A stretch of 12,387 bases of DNA from Lamprobacter sp046541315 (lineage in GTDB: Bacteria > Pseudomonadota > Gammaproteobacteria > Chromatiales > Chromatiaceae): positions 1 to 12,387 of the forward strand of contig NZ_JBKHDN010000073.1 in assembly GCF_046541315.1 (NCBI RefSeq), read 5' to 3'. Both the position numbers and the translations under genes were made by a program. Each line of letters starts with the position of its first letter. Positions within the stretch are counted from its first letter, which is position 1. Positions 6,941-12,387 of this stretch are shown here, in pieces. The notes under the pieces are model-generated. The model worked only from the letters and a program-made list of their open reading frames with translations, was not told the origin of the DNA and searched no databases.

Positions 6941-9490
6941 ATGCTGACTCCGGCCCTGCTCAAGGCCAGCCGGCGCTACCTCGCGCGCCATCGCTGGCAG
7001 ACCTGGCTCTCGATCGCCGGCATCGCGCTCGGGGTCGCCGTGGTCATCGCCGTCGATCTCGCCAACGCAAGCGCCAAGCGCGGCTTTCAGCGCTCGCTCG
7101 AACAGGTCACCGGCCCCGCGACGCATCAGATACTCGCCGCCAGCGGCGCCATCCCGGAGACCCTCTACGCCGAATGGCGACTCGAACAGGGGATCGCCAA
7201 GGCGACGCCGGTGATCGACGCGCCGGTGCGGATCGGCGAACGCAGCCTGACCCTGCTCGGCATGGATCTGCTCGCCGCCGCCGCGATGCGCCCGGAGCTG
7301 AGCATGAGTCTTGGCCGCTCGGACGGCGCCGCTGCCAGCACGGACGGCCTCCTCGGCCTGCTGCGTCTGCTCCGCGACCCCGCCACCCTGGCGCTGAGCC
7401 GCGACGATGCCGAGCGCCTCGACCTGCGCCCGGGCGATCGGTTCGCACTCGATCTTGGTGCCGACAAGGTCACCATGACCCTGGCCGCCATCCTGCCCGA
7501 GCAGGCCGGCCTCAGCGGGCTCGCGCTCACCGACATCGCCACCGCGCAAGAGGTGCTCGGGCGCCTCGGCGAGATCGAGCGCATCGACCTGATCCTGACC
7601 GACGCCGAGGCCGAACGCGTCGCCGCTGTCTTGCCCGCCGGCATCCGCCTCGAGCCCGCCGCGCAGCGCAGCAATGCACTGGCCCAGATGACCCGCGCCT
7701 TCCACACCAACCTGACCGCGATGAGCCTGCTGGCGATGCTGGTCGGCGCCTTCATCGTCTACAACACCATGACCTTCGCCGTGCTCCAACGCCGGCCGCT
7801 GCTCGGCACCCTGCGTATGCTCGGCACCACGCGCGCTCAGCTGTTCGCGCTGGTGCTCGGCGAGACCCTGATCCTGGCACTCATCGGCGCCGTGCTCGGC
7901 GTGTTGCTCGGCATCGCCGTCGGCGCCGGGCTGGTGCAGCTCGTCACCCGCACCATCAATGACGTCTACTTCCAGCTCAGTGTCCGCAGCCTGCACCTCG
8001 CGCCGCTCTCCTTGCTCAAGGGCGCCGGTCTCGGCATCGGCGTGACGCTGCTCGCCGCCCTCGGCCCCGCCCTCGAGGCCGCGCGCTCGCAACCGCGCGA
8101 TGTCATCCGCCGCACGCGCGTCGAAGGTCAGGTCCGCCGGCTCCTGCCCTGGCTCGCCATCGGCGGCGGGCTGCTGATCATTGGCGGAATCGCGCTCATC
8201 GGCCTCTCGGCGCGTTCGATGGGCCTCGGTTTCCTCGCGCTGTTCCTGGTCATCGTGGGCAGCGCCCTGCTCATGCCGCTCGCCTTGCACGGTTTCGCGA
8301 CCCTGACCACGCCGCTGTTCGGGCGTCTGTTCGGCACCCAAGGCCGACTCGCCGCGCGCGGCATCACCGCTTCCATCACCCGCTCCGGCCTGGCCGTGGC
8401 CGCGCTCGCCGTAGCGGTTTCCGCCACCCTTGGCGTCAGCATCATGATCGGCAGCTTTCGCGCCAGCGTCTCCGATTGGCTCGCCAACACCCTGACCAGC
8501 GACCTCTACATCGCCGCCGAGTCCAGCGGCGGCGCCGGTCGCGGCGGCGACCTGCCAGCGGAACTGGGCGCGCAACTGCTCGCATTGCCCCAGGTGAGCG
8601 CCATCAGCCAGGGCCGCAGCGCCCGCATCGAGACCCGCGCCGGCCCGGTGCGCATGCTCGCGCTCGAATCCAGCACCGGCCAGCCGCGCGGCTTCGACTT
8701 CCAAGGCCCGACGGCGAACCAGCTCTGGCCGCGTTGGCATGCCGGCGAGCTGTTGCTGATCTCGCAACCGCTCGCCTACCGCCGCCAGCTTGAGGTCGGC
8801 GACAGCCTCGAGCTGTTCACCGCCCGCGGCTGGCAGCGCTTCGAGATCGGCGCCATCTTCCAGGACTACGGCAGCGACAGCGGCACCCTGATCCTGCCGC
8901 GCCCGATCTACGCCGAACGCTGGGATGATCCGGCCATCTCCTCCTTCGGCCTGATGCTGAGCGAGGATGCCGATGACGAGGCCGTCAGCCGAGCGGTCGA
9001 AACGCGCCTCGCCGAACTCGACATCGCCTCCAGCGTCCAGACCAACCGCGCCATCCGCGCACGCTCACTGGAGATCTTCGACCAGACCTTCACCATCACC
9101 AAGGTGCTGCGCCTGCTCGCCATCGGCGTCGCCTTCGTCGGCATCCTCAGCGCGCTGATGGCGCTCGAACTCGAGCGCGCCCGCGACTATGCCGTGCTGC
9201 GCGCCACCGGCATGACCCGCAGCCAGTTGCGGGCGCTGATCCTGATCCAGACCTCGGCGATGGGGCTTGCCGCCGGCCTGCTCGCGATCCCGCTCGGCCT
9301 GGCGATGGGCGACCTGCTGATCAGCGTCATCAACCTGCGCTCCTTCGGCTGGACCATGCCGATGCGAGTCGAGCCGCCAACCCTGTTCTCCGGGTTGCTG
9401 CTGGCCTGGCTCGCCGCCGTGCTCGCCGGCCTCTACCCGGCCCAGCGCGCCGCCAAGGCCGTTCCCGCCCGCGCCCTCAGAGAGGAATGA
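6941..9490 (+). CDS. FtsX-family ABC permease with two FtsX domains (YbbP-like)
   Basis: An 849-residue inner-membrane protein with about ten transmembrane segments. One is N-terminal (about 19-40) before a large periplasmic domain (about 43-250). A first FtsX domain follows (about 255-380, three TM). A central membrane section (about 403-505) leads into a second periplasmic domain (about 510-715), and a second FtsX domain ends the protein (about 720-845, three TM). This duplicated layout is that of YbbP and differs from LolC/E and MacB, which have four TM. It pairs with the ATPase just upstream. The ATG at 6941 has no strong Shine-Dalgarno, and no in-frame start exists in the 64-bp gap. The substrate is unknown; export or extraction of a lipid-linked or hydrophobic compound is the family expectation. 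The 207 bp after the stop hold no gene that I can support. Confidence 0.88.
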   Translation: MLTPALLKASRRYLARHRWQTWLSIAGIALGVAVVIAVDLANASAKRGFQRSLEQVTGPATHQILAASGAIPETLYAEWRLEQGIAKATPVIDAPVRIGERSLTLLGMDLLAAAAMRPELSMSLGRSDGAAASTDGLLGLLRLLRDPATLALSRDDAERLDLRPGDRFALDLGADKVTMTLAAILPEQAGLSGLALTDIATAQEVLGRLGEIERIDLILTDAEAERVAAVLPAGIRLEPAAQRSNALAQMTRAFHTNLTAMSLLAMLVGAFIVYNTMTFAVLQRRPLLGTLRMLGTTRAQLFALVLGETLILALIGAVLGVLLGIAVGAGLVQLVTRTINDVYFQLSVRSLHLAPLSLLKGAGLGIGVTLLAALGPALEAARSQPRDVIRRTRVEGQVRRLLPWLAIGGGLLIIGGIALIGLSARSMGLGFLALFLVIVGSALLMPLALHGFATLTTPLFGRLFGTQGRLAARGITASITRSGLAVAALAVAVSATLGVSIMIGSFRASVSDWLANTLTSDLYIAAESSGGAGRGGDLPAELGAQLLALPQVSAISQGRSARIETRAGPVRMLALESSTGQPRGFDFQGPTANQLWPRWHAGELLLISQPLAYRRQLEVGDSLELFTARGWQRFEIGAIFQDYGSDSGTLILPRPIYAERWDDPAISSFGLMLSEDADDEAVSRAVETRLAELDIASSVQTNRAIRARSLEIFDQTFTITKVLRLLAIGVAFVGILSALMALELERARDYAVLRATGMTRSQLRALILIQTSAMGLAAGLLAIPLGLAMGDLLISVINLRSFGWTMPMRVEPPTLFSGLLLAWLAAVLAGLYPAQRAAKAVPARALREE

Positions 9491-9689
9491 GGCTCATGGG
9501 GCGAAACCTGTGGTGCCGCTCCCAGGAACTCGACCTCACCGCTTGCGGGACGAGCGCATTCCGCCAGGCCAGAGGGTCTACCGATCACACATCTCGCCGC
9601 CTGAGCCGAATGATCGCTTCGGCAACACGCTTCGATTGACCAGAAAGGTCGTGTATTCTCTGCAAGCATCGCATCTCAACACAGTTTCC

Positions 9690-9694
9690 GGAGG
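9690..9694 (+). promoter_or_regulatory. strong Shine-Dalgarno GGAGG of the H1-like gene
   Basis: GGAGG lies 3 bp before a GTG (9698) and 12 bp before an ATG (9707) in the same frame. The GTG is too close for normal spacing and the ATG slightly far, so ATG 9707 is preferred but a GTG start adding three residues is possible. Upstream, TTGACC (9636-9641) and TATTCT (9654-9659) resemble promoter hexamers but are only 12 bp apart. Confidence 0.55.
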
Positions 9695-9706
9695 CGAGTG
9701 AACGAC

Positions 9707-10282
9707 ATGGCTGAAGACAAGCGCGGCGTCACCAAGAAGACCACCGCGAAGGCCGCTGCGGCCGCCGACAAACCGGTCACCAAGAAGACCGGTAGCAAGA
9801 AGGCGGCGGCCAAGAAGACGGCCTCGACCAAGACCGGCGGCACGACGACGACCCCCAGCGCCTCCAGGAAAAAGGCGACCAAAAAGGCAACCGCGAACAG
9901 CGCCGCCGCGAGTCCCGGCACGCCAGCCGGCAGCCCGGGTAGCGCCAGCGCTCGCAGTGCACCGGTGACCAAGAAGACGACGACCAAGAAGGCCGCCGCT
10001 TCCAAGGCCGCGCCTGCCGCGAACCCGGCTCCGGTTCCGGCGTCCGCGCCGCCGACCCCTCCGGCACCGCCCGCGTCGACGCAGGCACCCAAGGCCCGCG
10101 AGGAGCGCCCGGTGACCCTCAAGCCAGTGACCGAGGTCACGCCCGAGGAACGCCGCCGCATGATCGAGGAAGCCGCCTACTACATCGCCGAAAAGCGTGG
10201 CTTCGCGCCCGGCGACGATGCCGCCGACTGGGCCGCCGCCGAGGCCGAGATCGACGAGCGACTCCGCAAGGGCGGCCAATAA
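9707..10282 (+). CDS. histone H1-like Lys/Ala-rich protein with C-terminal DUF2934 domain
   Basis: A 191-residue protein in two parts. Residues 1-100 are a basic Lys/Ala/Thr tail with repeated units. VTKKT occurs at 8, 24 and 87, each followed by KA- or KKA-rich stretches, resembling bacterial histone-H1-like/AlgP tails that bind DNA. Residues 101-140 are a Pro/Ala-rich spacer. Residues about 146-187 match the DUF2934 pattern, a short helical domain with EEAAYYIAEKRG, then DDAADWAAAEAEI. No membrane segment or signal peptide is seen. The likely role is nucleoid association or nucleic-acid binding with a small adapter domain, which is inference from composition. The gene stands alone, with its own Shine-Dalgarno, between the transporter and pdxH on the same strand. 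Codon use in the tail is repetitive (aag, gcc, acc), so the length may vary between strains. Confidence 0.82.
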   Translation: MAEDKRGVTKKTTAKAAAAADKPVTKKTGSKKAAAKKTASTKTGGTTTTPSASRKKATKKATANSAAASPGTPAGSPGSASARSAPVTKKTTTKKAAASKAAPAANPAPVPASAPPTPPAPPASTQAPKAREERPVTLKPVTEVTPEERRRMIEEAAYYIAEKRGFAPGDDAADWAAAEAEIDERLRKGGQ

Positions 10283-10366
10283 ACGCTCGCTCGCAGCCCC
10301 CGCTAGCCAACCAATATAAGAGCGATCCGAGCACGACCCGAGACTGGACAGAGCACGCCGCCGACA

Positions 10367-11041
10367 ATGGAATATCTCGCGACACCAGAGCACACCAACA
10401 TCGATCCCGCCGCCTTCCGTGCCCAGGCCATGGAGCGCGGACTCGCCCGCGATGAACTGGATGCGGACCCGATCGTTCAGTTCCAGCGCTGGTATCAGGA
10501 CAGCCTCGCGACCCAGATCCCGGAGCCGAACGCGATGTCCCTGGCCACCGTCGACGCCCAGGGCCAGCCGAGCCTGCGCACCGTCCTGCTCAAGCTCTAT
10601 GACGCCCGGGGCTTTGTCTTCTTCACCAATTACCAAAGCGCCAAGGCCCAGCAGATCGACGCAAACAACCAGGTCGCGCTGCTCTTCCCTTGGGTGGCAC
10701 TGGCGCGGCAGGTCAGCATCCTCGGCCGCGCCGAGCGGATTCCAACGCGCGAGTCGCTGCGTTACTTCGTCACCCGCGGCCGTGGCAGCCGCATCGGCGC
10801 CTGGGCCTCGCCCCAGAGTCAGGTCATCGGCTCGCGCGCGTTGCTTGAGCAGCAGGTGGCCCAGATCAAACAGCGCTTTCGCGACGGCGAGATCCCGCTA
10901 CCGGACTTCTGGGGCGGTTACCGCGTCATCCCGACCCGCATCGAATTCTGGCAAGGTCGCGACCGCCGTCTGCACGATCGCTTCCGCTATCGCCGAGAAG
11001 CGCCCGATGCGCCCTGGCAGATCGAGCGACTCGCGCCCTGA
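10367..11041 (+). CDS. pdxH: pyridoxamine/pyridoxine 5'-phosphate oxidase
   Basis: A 224-residue FMN enzyme that oxidises pyridoxamine or pyridoxine phosphate to pyridoxal 5'-phosphate in the cytoplasm, the last step of vitamin B6 synthesis and salvage. Nearly the whole family pattern is visible: EPNAMSLATVD (53-63), RTVLLK (71-76), FFTNYQSAKAQQI (85-97), LLFPWVALARQV (105-116), SRIGAWASPQS (141-151), PLPDFWGGYRV (177-187) and IEFWQG...RLHDR (192-205), with R201 and H203 matching the substrate-binding Arg and His of the E. coli enzyme. It ends RLAP like its relatives. In the N-terminal lid the Arg equivalent to E. coli R14 is present (R18), but the position of Y17 is Ala21. A weak -10-like TATAAG lies at 10315-10320 with no good -35. 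Its 3' end overlaps mobA. Confidence 0.96.
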   Translation: MEYLATPEHTNIDPAAFRAQAMERGLARDELDADPIVQFQRWYQDSLATQIPEPNAMSLATVDAQGQPSLRTVLLKLYDARGFVFFTNYQSAKAQQIDANNQVALLFPWVALARQVSILGRAERIPTRESLRYFVTRGRGSRIGAWASPQSQVIGSRALLEQQVAQIKQRFRDGEIPLPDFWGGYRVIPTRIEFWQGRDRRLHDRFRYRREAPDAPWQIERLAP

Positions 11042-11894
11042 GCGCTGTTGCGCCGATCAGGTCGTCGGCCTCATCCTCGCCGGCGGCGCCGGACGGCGCA
11101 TGGGGGGCGTCGACAAGGGCCTGGTCGAACTCGCCGGCCGGCCGCTGGCGCAGTGGGTTGCCGAAGCGCTACGGCCTCAGGTCGCACAGCTGCTGATCAG
11201 TGCCAACCGTCACCGCGAGGACTATGCCAGGCTCGGCTGTCCGGTCTTGAGCGATCGTTCCATCGGCGATTTGAGCGCACCGGCAGGCGATCGCCAACCC
11301 CCCTCCGCAGCTGAGCCCGACGCAAGGCTCAAGGCGAGACAGGATGTCGCCCATCGGTCCGATCCGTCGGCCGCCGGGACCACTGATCCGTCGCACCAAG
11401 AGCCGCCATTCCAAGGTCCGCTCGCCGGCATCGCCACGGCCCTTGACCTGATCGCGACATGGCCGCAAGAGCGATCCCCGGCCCGGCTTCCAGCTCAGGC
11501 CCAAGCCCAGGCCCAAGCCCAGACCCGTCTCGCTGACCAGATGCAGCGCGACCCCGCAGCGGCCCCCGGCTGGCTCCTGGTTTCACCCTGCGACACCCCG
11601 CTGATTCCGCACAACCTCGGCGCGCGCCTCGCCACCGCGCTCGCCGCCAGCCAGGCGCGCATCGCCATCGCCGCCGACCAAGAGCGCAGTCAGCCTTTGC
11701 ACGCCTTGATCCCTGTCGACAGCGGCGCCGACCTTGGCGTCTACCTGCGCGGCGGTGGGCGCAGCGTCCTGGGTTGGCTCGCCCGTCATCGGGTCGCTAT
11801 CGCCACCTTTGAGCAAATCCCGAGTCCTTTCCTCAATCTCAACCGACCCGAAGACGCTCGCAGGATTCAGGCACAGCTCGGCCTTGGCCCGTGA
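11007..11894 (+). CDS. mobA: molybdenum cofactor guanylyltransferase with two loop insertions
   Basis: MobA transfers GMP to molybdopterin to form the guanine dinucleotide cofactor of DMSO-reductase-family enzymes. The signature LAGGAGRRMGGVDKG (24-38), ISANRHREDY (64-73), FQGPLAGIATALD (135-147), WLLVSPCDTPLIP (189-201, with D196 the likely Mg ligand) and the C-terminal LNLNRPEDARRI are all present. At 295 residues it is about 100 longer than E. coli MobA. The excess lies in two low-complexity inserts, about residues 84-133 and 150-187, the second with an Ala-Gln repeat. No start codon exists between the pdxH stop and the signature. ATG 11007 inside pdxH, with GAGAAG seven bases upstream, gives a 35-bp overlap and a normal distance to the nucleotide-binding loop. 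Both inserts keep the frame and the core is intact, so the protein is probably active. Confidence 0.9.
   Translation: MRPGRSSDSRPERCCADQVVGLILAGGAGRRMGGVDKGLVELAGRPLAQWVAEALRPQVAQLLISANRHREDYARLGCPVLSDRSIGDLSAPAGDRQPPSAAEPDARLKARQDVAHRSDPSAAGTTDPSHQEPPFQGPLAGIATALDLIATWPQERSPARLPAQAQAQAQAQTRLADQMQRDPAAAPGWLLVSPCDTPLIPHNLGARLATALAASQARIAIAADQERSQPLHALIPVDSGADLGVYLRGGGRSVLGWLARHRVAIATFEQIPSPFLNLNRPEDARRIQAQLGLGP
11493..11522 (+). repeat. hexanucleotide tandem repeat (GCCCAR)5 inside mobA
   Basis: Five consecutive 6-bp units read GCTCAG, GCCCAA, GCCCAG, GCCCAA, GCCCAG and encode five Ala-Gln pairs (residues 163-172 of MobA). The unit length is a multiple of three, so slippage would change protein length without breaking the frame. 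It lies inside the second MobA insertion. Confidence 0.9.
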
Positions 11895-12187
11895 CGCCAA
11901 GGCTCGAAGCGTTTCCAAGCCCCCGCGACCTGCTCGTCCAGGCCCTGCAGCAAGGCCCGCTCGCGGTCATCGAAAACGGCGATGCGCGCGGAGCCGATCA
12001 CCTCGTCGCCATCGGCGATGCAGAACCAGAGCCGCTTGCCCTGCGCGATCTCCTCACTAGCCAGCGCAGGATGGGCCGCGTTCGGTGAAAGAGACGCAGC
12101 TCCGACTTGATCGCGTCCGGAACCCGCTCCCCGTCCCCATTGTTGAAGGCGCCCGCGTGCGCGCGGGTGATTCGACCGCGCAAGTCC
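11867..12187 (-). other. open frame without start codon, possible 3' end of a decayed gene
   Basis: A minus-strand frame stays open for 106 codons and ends in TGA at 11867-11869, overlapping the last 28 bp of mobA. The final 60 or so codons look protein-like: HPALASEEIAQGKRLWF, IADGDEVIGSARIAVFDD and VAGAWKRFEPW. No ATG or TTG opens it, and the first GTG lies inside that segment. I recognise no family. It may be the remains of a C-terminus whose front is lost, since the neighbouring sequence also looks decayed. It could equally be a chance open frame in GC-rich DNA. Confidence 0.25.
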
Positions 12188-12333
12188 TCAAGGCGCTGAA
12201 TCGGGCTGTCGGACCGCGTGAAGAACAGCCCGTGATACTGCCGCTGACCTTTGCGCCAGACCAACAGCTGCAGGTCGATGCGGCCGGTCCGGCGCTGTAG
12301 CTTGAAGGTCGCATCCTGAGGCTCATTGCAGCA
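12172..12333 (-). pseudogene. fragment resembling a PhnD-type periplasmic binding protein
   Basis: About 54 codons between an in-frame TGA and 12172. The part LVWRKGQRQYHGLFFTRSDS continuing PIQRLEDLRGR resembles the conserved middle of phosphonate/PhnD-like solute-binding proteins (pattern: R-x-G-x3-Y-x-x-x-x-F-x-R-x-DS-x-I-x2-L-x-DLRG-K/R). After DLRGR the similarity stops. No signal peptide, start codon or remainder of the roughly 280-residue protein is present, so this is read as a truncated gene. The identification is from memory of the motif and is moderate. The rest of 11895-12387 holds no intact gene. Confidence 0.45.
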
Positions 12334-12361
12334 TCAGTGCGGATTCAAACCGCGTTCATGG

Positions 12362-12377
12362 CGCTCTTGGCAGAGCG
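12362..12377. repeat. perfect short stem-loop
   Basis: CGCTCT (12362-12367) and AGAGCG (12372-12377) form a 6-bp stem with the tetraloop TGGC. No T-run follows before the window ends at 12387, so it is not scored as a terminator. Its role is unknown. Confidence 0.3.
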
Positions 12378-12387
12378 TGCATCGACG

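Noticed and set aside
6893..8767. 624-codon open frame on the minus strand opposite the permease gene
   Set aside because: It is a Gly/Ala/Glu/Gln/Arg-rich antisense shadow without domains, produced by GC-rich codon use of the plus-strand permease, which has clear FtsX domains.
9605..9623. Hairpin GCCGAA-N7-TTCGGC after the permease gene as a terminator
   Set aside because: The stem is only 6 bp and no run of T follows.
9636..9659. Promoter for the H1-like gene (TTGACC and TATTCT)
   Set aside because: The hexamers are separated by 12 bp, too short for a sigma-70 promoter; no better pair was seen.
10419..11006. Upstream extension of the mobA frame through pdxH
   Set aside because: The extension is a Ser/Arg-rich shadow of pdxH; MobA similarity begins only near 11070.
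12338..12355. tRNA T-arm-like sequence GCGGATTCAAACCGC
   Set aside because: The TTCAA is shifted by one base relative to a true T-loop, and no anticodon or acceptor arm can be drawn around it.
12358..12387. Start of a plus-strand gene running off the window at ATG 12358
   Set aside because: There are only ten codons, no ribosome binding site and nothing to identify it.

Overview
The window looks like chromosome of a GC-rich gammaproteobacterium. The style of its PdxH, MobA, YbbA/YbbP-like transporter and paired GH57 proteins fits the Chromatiales (purple sulfur bacteria and relatives). That placement is inference from protein character and codon use, not from a marker gene. No rRNA, tRNA, CRISPR array, insertion sequence or replication origin could be supported.

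Layout. The left half (1-5.8 kb) reads on the minus strand. From its promoter end leftwards it holds two different family-57 glycoside hydrolases (5737-4412, then 4324-2858), a short sigma-54 enhancer-binding protein with no N-terminal regulatory domain (2633-1623), a decayed 46-codon scrap of a 5-oxoprolinase/hydantoinase-B gene (1577-1440), and a 12-TM MFS transporter of YcaD type (1340-33) that is less GC-rich than its surroundings. A good sigma-70-like promoter at 5776-5803 lies just upstream of the first GH57 gene and fixes its start at 5737.

The right half (5.9-11.9 kb) reads on the plus strand. A 78-residue unknown protein is followed 5 bp later by an ABC ATPase and a 10-TM FtsX-type permease (YbbA/YbbP architecture). 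Next, with its own strong ribosome binding site, comes a Lys/Ala/Pro-rich histone-H1-like protein ending in a DUF2934 domain. After that come pdxH (pyridoxamine phosphate oxidase) and mobA (molybdenum cofactor guanylyltransferase), which overlap by 35 bp.

The last ~490 bp (11895-12387) contain no intact gene. On the minus strand they show a fragment resembling a PhnD-type periplasmic binding protein and a start-less open frame, both probably gene debris.

How the genes work together. The GH57 pair probably acts on an intracellular alpha-glucan such as glycogen, and the sigma-54 activator downstream may or may not control it. The 78-aa/ATPase/permease unit is a compact envelope-transport operon of unknown substrate. 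pdxH and mobA are housekeeping cofactor genes joined by translational overlap. The most unusual items are the MobA with two long low-complexity insertions (one a hexanucleotide repeat), the H1-tail/DUF2934 fusion, and the tandem of divergent GH57 paralogues sharing a C-terminal motif. I did not find a convincing new multi-gene defence or mobile system.
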